NCBI RefSeq assembly: GCF_036240795.1 | Contig: NZ_CP108454.1 | Location: 3,100,001 to 3,164,000 of the forward strand | From: Streptomyces sp. NBC_01268 | GTDB taxonomy: Bacteria > Actinomycetota > Actinomycetes > Streptomycetales > Streptomycetaceae | Length of the DNA stretch: 64,000 nucleotides | Direction: 5' to 3' | In this document: positions 51,257-59,271 of the stretch, piece after piece | Numbering within the stretch: the stretch's first letter is position 1 | Layout of the letters: each line of letters begins with the position of its first letter | Notes under the pieces: model-generated | What the model was told of the DNA's origin: nothing | Database searches by the model: none | What the model saw: the letters and a program-made list of their open reading frames with translations, nothing else | Translations under genes and position numbers: made by a program

Positions 51257-52674
51257 GCCCCCACCGCCGCCACGACGGCCATGGGCAGGAAGACCACGAC
51301 GAAGGCCACGGGGTGGGACCCGTCACCCGCACCGGCGGCCGCATGCCCCACCGCCCCGCCGCCGAGCGCGGCGAACGCCGCCCCGCCGGCCGCGAGCAGC
51401 AGCACGTTCGAGAGCCCGTCGGAGATCTGCAGGGCGGCGGAGTTCGCGCCCGCCTCCTCCGGGGCCGACAGCTTGAGCAGCAGCACGCTGGTCAGGGCGA
51501 TGACGATGCCCATGCCGAAGCACCCGAAGGCCCAGGCCACCGCGACCACCCACGCCGGCACGGCCTCGATCAGGACGCTCGGCGCCGCGGCGATGGCGAG
51601 CGCCACCAGCACCATGCCGGCGACCATGAGCCGCTCGCGGTACGGCTCCGTCCAGGGCCGCGACTGGACGTAGGAGCCGAGCGCCCAGGTCAGCCCGCCG
51701 ACGGCGAGCGAGAGCCCGGCGAGCGTCGGGCTCAGCCCCCGCTCGGTGACCAGCATCAGCGGCACGAAGGACTCGGCCGCGATGAACGCACCCGCGGCGA
51801 TCCCGCGCAGCAGCACCACCGAGGGCAGCCCGCGGGCCGCCCGGTACGTTCCGTGCGGCAGCAGCCCGCGCACGGCGGGCACGAGCAGCGCGGCGCCGGC
51901 GACGGCCGGGACGAGGGAGAGCCAGCGCAGCTCCTGCCCGGCGTACTGGAGCAGCGCCGCACCGACGGAGATCCCGAGGGCGAGCCGGATCCGCCGCCGG
52001 TCGTACGGCGGGAGCGGGGCGTGCGGGTCGGCGGGCCCGGAGGCCGTCCGGCGTATCGCGGGAAGCGCGAGGGCGAGCGGGAAGACGACGAGAGCGGGTA
52101 TCCCCACGAACACCCACCGCCACCCCAGGTGCTCGGTGATCGTCCCGGAGGCGAGCGGCCCGACGACGGACGGCACGACCCACCCGGCGGCGAAGGCGGC
52201 CATGATCGCGGGCCGGAGGTGCTCCGCGTAGGCCCGGCTGATCACCACGTACAGGGCGACGATCACGAGCCCGCCGCCGAGCCCCTGGACGGCCCGCCCG
52301 AGGATGAACAGCCACATCGTCCCGGCCGTGCCGGAGAGCAGCAGCCCCGCGGCGAAGGCGCTCATGCCGGCGGTGAGCGGCGCGAGCGGCCCGCTGCGGT
52401 CGGACCACTGCCCGGAGAAGACCATGGCGAAGAGGCTGGTGGTGAAGTACGCGGAGAAGGCGAAGGCGTACAGCGAGACCCCGCCGAGCTCGCGCGCGGC
52501 GACCGGCATCGCGGTGCCGACGGCGGTGGCCTCGAAGGCGATGAGCAGGACCACGGACACGATGCCGATGCTGAGCGCCCGGTGCTCGCGGCCGAGCACG
52601 CCTCCGCCGCCGGTGGAAGGCTCTGCTGCGGCGGCGGGAGGCGCGGCGGTGTCGCTGGGTTCGAGGACGCTCAT
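51205..52674 (-). CDS. MFS multidrug exporter (14-helix class)
   Basis: The 489-residue transporter has about fourteen hydrophobic segments, including SIGIVSVVLLIAFEATAVGT, AMPVAARELGGVSLYAFAFS and FILGRAVQGLGGGLVIVALY, as in drug/proton antiporters of the DHA2 type. The loop motif after helix 2 (WSDRSGPLAPLTAG) is present. ATG 52674 has GGGGGG upstream. The substrate is unknown. It is co-oriented with the helicase and the uncertain ORF. Confidence 0.88.
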   Translation of the reverse strand: MSVLEPSDTAAPPAAAAEPSTGGGGVLGREHRALSIGIVSVVLLIAFEATAVGTAMPVAARELGGVSLYAFAFSAYFTTSLFAMVFSGQWSDRSGPLAPLTAGMSAFAAGLLLSGTAGTMWLFILGRAVQGLGGGLVIVALYVVISRAYAEHLRPAIMAAFAAGWVVPSVVGPLASGTITEHLGWRWVFVGIPALVVFPLALALPAIRRTASGPADPHAPLPPYDRRRIRLALGISVGAALLQYAGQELRWLSLVPAVAGAALLVPAVRGLLPHGTYRAARGLPSVVLLRGIAAGAFIAAESFVPLMLVTERGLSPTLAGLSLAVGGLTWALGSYVQSRPWTEPYRERLMVAGMVLVALAIAAAPSVLIEAVPAWVVAVAWAFGCFGMGIVIALTSVLLLKLSAPEEAGANSAALQISDGLSNVLLLAAGGAAFAALGGGAVGHAAAGAGDGSHPVAFVVVFLPMAVVAAVGAWVATRLGVRGASGARG

Positions 52675-52853
52675 CCCCCCAGAGTAAGGGCCATCGCCCC
52701 AGGTGACCCCTGTCGCGAGTCGGTTACGGAGTGGTCCCTTCGCCCTAGGTCCGTGAACGCCCTGTGGCCCCCGTATGGCAGTCGTGTTGCACCACCACCG
52801 GAACCGTTGAGCCCGCCCGTTCCCCCGCCTAACGTCTTACTCGTCGCCACCAC

Positions 52854-52925
52854 GACCGTGTGCCCGAGTGGTTGAGGGGCTCGCCTGCAAAGCGAGTTAC
52901 GTCGGTTCGATTCCGATCACGGTCT
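52854..52925 (+). tRNA. tRNA-Cys (GCA)
   Basis: A full cloverleaf is present. The acceptor is GACCGTG/CACGGTC (52854-52860 with 52918-52924). The anticodon stem is CTCGC/GCGAG with loop CTGCAAA and anticodon GCA at 52887-52889. The T arm contains TTCGATT. The discriminator is U73, as expected for cysteine. CCA is not encoded. It lies between the MFS exporter and the kinase cluster. Confidence 0.97.
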
Positions 52926-52930
52926 CCGAG

Positions 52931-52962
52931 GAAGGGGCGCCCCGCGGAAGGGGCGCCCCTTC
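52931..52962 (+). terminator. Terminator after tRNA-Cys
   Basis: GAAGGGGCGCC pairs with GGCGCCCCTTC around CCGCGGAAG and is followed by TCTCC. Confidence 0.7.
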
Positions 52963-53035
52963 TCCCCGTTCCGGCCCGCCCCGCTCCCCCGAGTAGGCTC
53001 TCCCTCGCTCAGGGGAATTCAGGGGGGATTCGCAA

Positions 53036-54094
53036 GTGGAACGGCCGTACCGCCTCGTCACGCGTCTGGACCCGTCCCAGGACCGCCCGGCCCCGCACCC
53101 TTCCCCGCCCCCGGTCCCGTGCCGCCGCTTCATCGCCCGCGGCACGACGAGCGACCGTACGGTGCTCCTCACGGCCCCGCTCCCCGGCGCCGACCCGGTG
53201 CTCTTCCGGGCGGAGGCGGAGGCCGCGCAGCGCCTCGCGCCGCCGTGGACGTTCCCGGTGACGGAGACCGACGGAGCCGCACACGGCGCGGACGCGTGGT
53301 TCACGACCCCGTACGTCCCCGCGCTCCCGCTCCCCGTGGCGCTGGCCGTGCACGGCGGCCCGTTGCCGGAGGAAACGGTACGGGTGATCGGCGCGGCCCT
53401 CGCGGAGACGCTGACCGCTCTGCACGCGCAGGGGGTGGCACACGCGGGCGTGGCCCCGGCGTCGGTGCTGCTGACGGCGGACGGCCCGCGGCTCACGTGC
53501 TTCGGCGCGGCCCGCGCCACGGACCGGGTGGACCGGGCGGCACAGGCCCCCGAGCAGGCGACGGGCGGGCTGCCGCGCCCACCGGGCGACGTGTACGGGC
53601 TGGGCGCGGTCCTCGCGTACGCCGCGACCGGCCACACCGTCCCCGAGCGCTCGGAACTCCCGTCCGCGCTGGGCGCGACGATCACCGCCTGCCTCACCCG
53701 CGACCCGGCGCACCGCCCGTCCGCCGCGGCCCTGCTGCCCGCCCTGTCCCCACCCACCCCGCACGGGACGGTGCTCGGCTCGGCCACGACGCTCCTCACC
53801 CCGGACTGGCTCCCGCCCCGCGTGGTGGCGGCACTGGCCCACCAGTCCGCGGCACTGCTGGCCGCCGACCTGGCGGTGACGGCCGAGACGGCCGAGACGG
53901 CCGAGGCGCCGGGCCCCGGCGGCGGAAGCGCGACCGGTAACGACCACGGGCACGGCAGCGGAACCGGGCACGGGCATGACGGGCTCGGGCAAGGACGCGG
54001 GCACGACGGGCAAGGGCGCGGGCATGACGGGCAAGGGCGCGGGCATGACCGGCTCGGGCAAGCCCACGGGCACGGGATCGGAATCGGAAACTGA
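53036..54094 (+). CDS. Pseudokinase, Ser/Thr kinase fold without catalytic residues
   Basis: The 352-residue protein has the outline of a bacterial Ser/Thr kinase but lacks every catalytic residue. The HRD motif is replaced by HAG (136-138) with APASVLL instead of KPSNIL, DFG has become CFG (155-157), and the ATP-binding lysine and glycine loop are absent. The folding core remains (VRVIGAALAETLTALHAQGV; APEQ; GDVYGLGAVLAYAATG). The tail is a Gly/His-rich repeat (GHDGQGRGHDGQ). GTG 53036 starts a three-gene kinase cluster. It is likely a regulator or scaffold of the next kinase. Confidence 0.85.
   Translation: MERPYRLVTRLDPSQDRPAPHPSPPPVPCRRFIARGTTSDRTVLLTAPLPGADPVLFRAEAEAAQRLAPPWTFPVTETDGAAHGADAWFTTPYVPALPLPVALAVHGGPLPEETVRVIGAALAETLTALHAQGVAHAGVAPASVLLTADGPRLTCFGAARATDRVDRAAQAPEQATGGLPRPPGDVYGLGAVLAYAATGHTVPERSELPSALGATITACLTRDPAHRPSAAALLPALSPPTPHGTVLGSATTLLTPDWLPPRVVAALAHQSAALLAADLAVTAETAETAEAPGPGGGSATGNDHGHGSGTGHGHDGLGQGRGHDGQGRGHDGQGRGHDRLGQAHGHGIGIGN
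53985..54060. repeat. 21-bp tandem repeats encoding a Gly-His-rich tail
   Basis: The unit GGGCATGACGGGCAAGGGCG (plus C) recurs three to four times and encodes GHDGQGR units at the C-terminus of the pseudokinase. The period is a multiple of three. Confidence 0.65.
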
Positions 54095-54096
54095 CC

Positions 54097-56307
54097 ATGC
54101 TCTCCCCCCTGACCCACGACGACCCGTCCACCGTCGCCGCGTACCGCCTGCTGGCCCGCCTGGGCTCCGGCGGCATGGGCACGGTGTACCTGGCGCGGAC
54201 GCCGGGCGGCCGGACGGTCGCGCTGAAGACGGTGCACGCGCGCCTGGCGGCCGACCCCGCGTTCCGTACCCGTTTCCGACTGGAGGCGGACGCGGCCCGC
54301 ATCATCGGGGACCGCCACGGCGCGGCCGTCGTCGACGCGGATCCGCTCGCCGAGACGCCGTGGCTGGCCACGGAGTACGTCCTGGGCCCGCCGCTGGACG
54401 ACGCGGTCGCCCTGGCCGGCCCGCTGCCGGAACCGACCGTCCGCGCCGTGGGCGCCGCTCTCGCGGGGGCGCTGCGGCAGCTGCACTCGTCGGACGTGGT
54501 GCACCGTGATCTGAAGCCGTCGAACATCCTGGTCACCGCGCACGGCCCGAAGGTGATCGACTTCGGCATCGCCCGCGCGGCCGGCGACGCCCGGCTCACC
54601 TCCACGGGCGCGGCGGCCGGCACCCCGGCGTACATGTCGCCGGAGCAGGCCTCGGGCGAGGAACACACCCCGGCGGGCGACGTGTTCGCGCTCGCGGGCG
54701 TGCTGGTCTTCGCGGCGACGGGCCAGGCACCGTTCGGCTCGGGCGCCCCGGCCGACCTCCTCTACCGCGTCCGCTACGCCGACCCGGACCTGTCGGCCGT
54801 GCCGCCGTCGCTGGGCCCCCTGCTGGCCGCCTGCCTGGCGAAGGACCCGTCGGCCCGCCCGGCGCCGGCCACCCTGATCGCGGAACTCCACGACGGCCGG
54901 GGCCAGTTCGCGGACCACCTGCCGCCCCCGCTGCTCGCCGCGATCGCCCGCCGCGCGACGGACGTCTGGCACCCGCACCCGCCCCGCCTCCCGGCACCGG
55001 CGGAGGACCCGTACACGACGGCGGTGGCGGCCCCGCCGCGCCGCCTCTCCCGCCGCGGTCTCCTCGCCCTGGGCGGCGGCGCGGCCCTCGCCGCGGCGGG
55101 CGCGGGCGCGGGCCTCTGGGCCTGGCGCGGAAGGGAACCCCAGCCGAAGAGCGGACCGCGGACGCCGCCCGCCGGCGGCACCGGGGCGGCCCCGTCGTCG
55201 CTGTGGAACGCGGAGATGGCGACGCCGGAGAAGGACGAGCGCACGTTCCCGATGGTCCTGGGCGACCAGGTCGCCCTGGTCGCCGGGATGGGGGTGGTGT
55301 TCAGCGACGTCGCGACCGGCAGGACCGCCGGCGTGTGCAGCGCCGACACCACGCCGTGGACGGCGGTCGCCGACGAGGCGGGCGTGGTCCACGCCGTGCA
55401 GCGGAAGTTGGAGACCGAGCACTTCGACCTGGTCGTGCGGACGGTGGACAGGAAGAAGTACGCGCTGCGCCCGTCCGGCATCACGGTCAAGGGCCTCAAC
55501 GCCAACATGGACGCGACCCAGTTGCTGTGCGCGGCGGGCGGCGTCCTGTACCTGGCGGGCGCGACGGGCGTCCCGGACGCGCTGCGCTCGCACCACCTGG
55601 TGGCCGTGAACACCCGGACGGGACGGGAGATGTGGCGCACGCCCCTGGGCGACAAGGCCGCGGGCCCCGGCTCCGGCGTCGACAGCACGGACCGCCGTTA
55701 CGTGATGGCGTCGGCGGTCGCCGGAGACCGCCTCATCACGTTCGAGAGCTACAACGAGTTCGACGACACGACCCGGGTCGTCGCCCGCGACACCCGCACG
55801 GGCGCCGTGCGCTGGCGCAAGGACATCGACGTGCCGCGGGACACGGTCTCCCTCAACCAGCCGTGCCTGGACGGAACCCACCTCTACACGGGCGGTACGA
55901 ACCTCTCGGCGCTGCGGCTGAGCGACGGCGGCACGGCCTGGGAGCAGCGGGTCTCGGCGCAGGACCCGTTCTCCGCGCCCGTACTGGGGGACGGCGCGGT
56001 CTACGCGGTGGTGGAGGGCGGCGCGTACGCCGTCGACACGGCCACGGGCACGGGCACGGGCACGAAGCTGTGGCAGGAGAGGGCCGACACCGACAACCCG
56101 GCCCTGCCCGACAAGGACCAGTCCCTCGCACTGGGCGACCGGTACCTCTACTACCGGTCCGAGCGGGGCCTGGCGGCGGTGGACCTGAAGACGCGGCGCA
56201 GGGCCTGGGTGTACGGGACGGACGCGGACCATGTGGTGGCGCACCGGAAGACGGGCCGGATGTTCGCGGTGGGCGACCGCTTCATGATCGCCCTGCCGCT
56301 GAAGTGA
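54097..56307 (+). CDS. Ser/Thr protein kinase with beta-propeller sensor (PQQ-like)
   Basis: The 736-residue protein has a complete kinase: Gly-rich loop LGSGGMGTVY, K44 in VALK, HRDLKPSN at 136-143, DFG at 155-157, and GTPAYMSPEQ. A linker with a twin-arginine pair (R319-R320, LSRRGLLALGGG) leads directly into the only membrane helix (about 321-343). A C-terminal PQQ-type beta-propeller follows outside the membrane, with WxxGTGR-like repeats (GREMWRTPLG; GAVRWRKDID). It probably senses an extracellular ligand. It lies 2 bases after the pseudokinase stop. Confidence 0.95.
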   Translation: MLSPLTHDDPSTVAAYRLLARLGSGGMGTVYLARTPGGRTVALKTVHARLAADPAFRTRFRLEADAARIIGDRHGAAVVDADPLAETPWLATEYVLGPPLDDAVALAGPLPEPTVRAVGAALAGALRQLHSSDVVHRDLKPSNILVTAHGPKVIDFGIARAAGDARLTSTGAAAGTPAYMSPEQASGEEHTPAGDVFALAGVLVFAATGQAPFGSGAPADLLYRVRYADPDLSAVPPSLGPLLAACLAKDPSARPAPATLIAELHDGRGQFADHLPPPLLAAIARRATDVWHPHPPRLPAPAEDPYTTAVAAPPRRLSRRGLLALGGGAALAAAGAGAGLWAWRGREPQPKSGPRTPPAGGTGAAPSSLWNAEMATPEKDERTFPMVLGDQVALVAGMGVVFSDVATGRTAGVCSADTTPWTAVADEAGVVHAVQRKLETEHFDLVVRTVDRKKYALRPSGITVKGLNANMDATQLLCAAGGVLYLAGATGVPDALRSHHLVAVNTRTGREMWRTPLGDKAAGPGSGVDSTDRRYVMASAVAGDRLITFESYNEFDDTTRVVARDTRTGAVRWRKDIDVPRDTVSLNQPCLDGTHLYTGGTNLSALRLSDGGTAWEQRVSAQDPFSAPVLGDGAVYAVVEGGAYAVDTATGTGTGTKLWQERADTDNPALPDKDQSLALGDRYLYYRSERGLAAVDLKTRRRAWVYGTDADHVVAHRKTGRMFAVGDRFMIALPLK

Positions 56308-56361
56308 CACCCACCGCCCCGCACGCCCACCCCTGAAGCCTTCCACGGCCCCGACACCCCC

Positions 56362-56445
56362 CCCTTCTCTCTCCCCTCAAGCCCCTTCTCTCTCCCCTCA
56401 AGCCCCTTCTCTCCCCTCTCCCCTCTCCCCTCTCCCCTCTCCCGG
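56362..56445. repeat. Polypyrimidine tandem-repeat tract
   Basis: Units of CTTCTCTCTCCCCTCAAGCC and CTCTCCCCT recur in the 156-base gap between the two kinases. It is almost pure C/T on the plus strand for about 80 bases, and could form unusual DNA or act as a Rho-loading region in RNA. Confidence 0.6.
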
Positions 56446-56463
56446 ACAGGACGTGACCCCCCG

Positions 56464-58542
56464 ATGAACCCCCTAGGCTTCGGCGACCCGCTGCGTCTCG
56501 GCCCGTACCGGCTGCTCGGTGTGCTGGGCGAGGGCGGCATGGGCAAGGTGTACCTCGCGGCGGGAGCCGACGGCCGCCCGGCCGCGGTGAAGGTGCTGCG
56601 CCCCGAGCTCGCGCACGACCAGCACCTGGCCCAGCGTTTCGTACGCGAGGCGCACACGGCGCAGGCGGTCAGGAGCGGTGGGGTGGCGCGGGTGCTCGAC
56701 GCGCAGATGGACGGCGGACGGCCGTGGATCGCGACGGAGTTCCTGGCCGGGCCGACGCTGGACGAGGCGGTGGCGCGGTACGGCCCGTTCGACGAGCCGA
56801 CGGTACGGGCGCTGGCGGCGGCGCTGGGCGAGACGCTGCGGGACATCCACGCCGCCGGGCTGATCCACCGCGACATCAAGCCGCCGAACATCGTGCTCAC
56901 GTCGGACGGCCCCCGGGTCATCGACTTCGGCATCGCCCGCCCCGAGCACGGCCTCACGCTGACGACGACCGGCCAGATCCCGGTCACGCCCGGCTACGGA
57001 GCGCCGGAGCAGGTCCTCGGGCGGCGGGTGACCGGGGCGGCGGACGTGTTCTCGCTGGGCGCGGTGCTCGTGTACGCGGCGACGGGGCGGCGGGCGTACG
57101 ACGGGGCGCATGTGGCGGCCGTGCAGTACGCGGTGGTGCACGAGCAGCCGGACCTGGGCGCCCTGCCGCCCGCGCTGCACCAGTTGATCGCCCCGTGCCT
57201 GGCCCGCGAACCCGAGCTGCGGCCGACGCCGGAGCAGGTGGCGCAGGCCTTCGTACCGGACCGGCGCAAGGTCCGCGACGTGTGGCGGCGGGGTGCGCTG
57301 CACGAGGAGGTGAAGCGCAGGGAGACCGAGGTCCGGCGCCAGTCCAAGGCGGCCGCCGCGACCGTGGTGGCGGGCACGACGCCCGCCCCGAGCAGGCGCC
57401 GCGTGCTGGCGGCCTGGGGCGGGGGCGGCGCCGTGCTGCTGGCCGGCGGCGGAGGCACGGCGTGGTGGCTGGGCAGGCGCGGGGAGGACGCCCTGCCGCC
57501 CGAGGGCGACGCTCCGGAGGCCCCGCTCCTGGACCAGGCGAACGCGGGCATCCGCCCCACGCCCCTGTGGGGTCCGGTCGACCTGGCGGCGACGGGCCCG
57601 CTCGCCCCGCCGGTGGCCCTGCGCGACGTGGTGGTCTTCCCCGACCGGAACGGCGGCCTGACGGCGCTGAAGGTGGTGGACGGCGCGACGAAGTGGACGC
57701 TCCCGGACATCTCGAAGACCGCCCGCCAACTCCCCCTGACGCTGACCGACTTCGCAGCGGTCAACACCTCAGGCCACCTGGTGGTCCACAACGCCTCGAC
57801 CAGCAGACAGCTCTGGTCGCTCCCGGCGGCGGAGGCGGCCCTCCTGCTGGCCGCCACTCCCGACACCGTCTACGTCCTCACCACCAAGGGCGCGCTGCGG
57901 GCCGTGGACGTCGCCGGCCGCACGATCCGCTGGACGATCGCGTCCACGGAACGCGTCACGAACACCACGGGCCCCTGGGCCGCCGCCGACACCGACCACC
58001 TGGTCCTCTCCGGCACGGACGGCAGCGTCACGGCCTACGCCAAGGCGACCGGCCGCCGCGCCTGGCAGATCCGCGGCCAGTCCTCGGGCAGCCTGCGGCC
58101 CGCCGTCGACGACGGCACGGTCTACCTGGGCGGCCGCACCCTGACCGCCGTCACCCTGGCCACCGGCGAGCGCCTCTGGTCCATCGACGCGAGCAGCCCC
58201 CGGCTCACCTGGGGCCCGCCGGCGGTCGACGCCAACGGCGTCACGGCCACCCAGGGCAGGGCCGTCCGCCGCTACGCCAAGGACGGCAGCAGCCCCGACT
58301 TCTGGTACGCCGACCTGAACGGCGACTTCCCCGACCCGCAGCCCCCCGTCGTCCAGGGCGACTGCGTCTGGACCGTCGAAAGCGCCAACGGCGACTCCGG
58401 CGTCTCGGGCATCTCCATCCCGGAGGGCAAGCGCGTCTGGACCTACGAACGCGACAACACGGGCCCCTGGGCGATGACGGCCAAGGCCAACCGCGTCTTC
58501 CTGATCAGCAAGGGCAAGGTGGCGGCGTTGCCGACGTTCTGA
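56464..58542 (+). CDS. Second Ser/Thr protein kinase with beta-propeller sensor
   Basis: The 692-residue paralogue has a complete kinase: LGEGGMGKVY, K43 in AAVK, HRDIKPPN at 135-142, DFG at 154-156. It also has a twin- or triple-arginine motif (R311-R313, PSRRRVLAAWGGG) followed by a single membrane helix (about 314-336). The C-terminal beta-propeller has WxL repeats (ATKWTLPDIS; GRTIRWTIAS; GRRAWQIRGQ). Same arrangement as its neighbour, with a different sensor sequence. ATG 56464 follows a polypyrimidine tract. Confidence 0.95.
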   Translation: MNPLGFGDPLRLGPYRLLGVLGEGGMGKVYLAAGADGRPAAVKVLRPELAHDQHLAQRFVREAHTAQAVRSGGVARVLDAQMDGGRPWIATEFLAGPTLDEAVARYGPFDEPTVRALAAALGETLRDIHAAGLIHRDIKPPNIVLTSDGPRVIDFGIARPEHGLTLTTTGQIPVTPGYGAPEQVLGRRVTGAADVFSLGAVLVYAATGRRAYDGAHVAAVQYAVVHEQPDLGALPPALHQLIAPCLAREPELRPTPEQVAQAFVPDRRKVRDVWRRGALHEEVKRRETEVRRQSKAAAATVVAGTTPAPSRRRVLAAWGGGGAVLLAGGGGTAWWLGRRGEDALPPEGDAPEAPLLDQANAGIRPTPLWGPVDLAATGPLAPPVALRDVVVFPDRNGGLTALKVVDGATKWTLPDISKTARQLPLTLTDFAAVNTSGHLVVHNASTSRQLWSLPAAEAALLLAATPDTVYVLTTKGALRAVDVAGRTIRWTIASTERVTNTTGPWAAADTDHLVLSGTDGSVTAYAKATGRRAWQIRGQSSGSLRPAVDDGTVYLGGRTLTAVTLATGERLWSIDASSPRLTWGPPAVDANGVTATQGRAVRRYAKDGSSPDFWYADLNGDFPDPQPPVVQGDCVWTVESANGDSGVSGISIPEGKRVWTYERDNTGPWAMTAKANRVFLISKGKVAALPTF

Positions 58543-58599
58543 ACGGCTGCCCCGACGCCGCGCTGCTCGGCGCCGCCGTCCTCGCCCCGTCTCCCTCGG

Positions 58600-59271
58600 T
58601 CACGAGCTCAACGAGTCCGGCACTTCCAAGGGGTTCTGGCAGCCGAGGAGCGTGCGGGTGTACCGGAGCAACGCAGAGGCAACGCGTCCCGTCAGGTCGG
58701 GGTCCCGACTTCCCAGCCCCTGTTCCGTCACAGAGACTTCCAAGGGGAGTTGCCGCTCCTGCCCGGGCGCGGTCCCCGCGAGCCTGCAGGGAGCCACGAC
58801 AGCAAGGCCAGCCTCCTGTTTCAGCGGCTGTACGTACACACCGTCCGCCGCCTTGCGCCAGCCCTTCGCGGAACTCCCGACGGTGACGGAGTCCATGGTG
58901 AGCGTCGACCACATGACACGTCCGGTCATCCAGCCTCGGGAATCGACCCCCGTGCCACCCAGCGTGCACAGTCTGGAGCTGTCGCGCCGGAGGTCGTCGC
59001 TCCCGGCCGTCCAGGCGCGGGCCTGTTCGGTCAGACGGTCCTTCAGCCGACCGGGCGCGCCGCTCACCACCTGAACGTCGTCCTCGGCCAGGATCGATTC
59101 CACGGCGTCCACGTTGCCGTCACCGAACACCTGCCGACAGACGTTGAGATCCGACGACGACTCCCGCCCGGCCTGCGCGCCTTCGCCCGTGCAGGCCGCC
59201 GTGACGAGCACGAGGGCGCAGGTCGCGAAAACGCCGCTCCGTCCCCACGACGAGCCCATCATTGTCCTCAT
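58600..59271 (-). CDS. Lipoprotein coupled to the large T7SS protein
   Basis: The 223-residue lipoprotein has signal MRTMMGSSWGRSGVFATCAL followed by VLVTAAC, with lipidation at C27. The mature part has no domain I recognise; cysteines at several positions could form disulfides. Its ATG overlaps the stop of the 773-residue protein (ATGA), so it is translated with it. Being periplasm-facing and coupled to a possible T7SS effector, it could be an immunity or anchoring protein; that is inference. Confidence 0.75.
   Translation of the reverse strand: MRTMMGSSWGRSGVFATCALVLVTAACTGEGAQAGRESSSDLNVCRQVFGDGNVDAVESILAEDDVQVVSGAPGRLKDRLTEQARAWTAGSDDLRRDSSRLCTLGGTGVDSRGWMTGRVMWSTLTMDSVTVGSSAKGWRKAADGVYVQPLKQEAGLAVVAPCRLAGTAPGQERQLPLEVSVTEQGLGSRDPDLTGRVASALLRYTRTLLGCQNPLEVPDSLSS

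Noticed and set aside
52897..56346. 1149-codon minus-strand frame across the kinase cluster
   Set aside because: Antisense to two clear kinases; absence of stop codons is due to high G+C.
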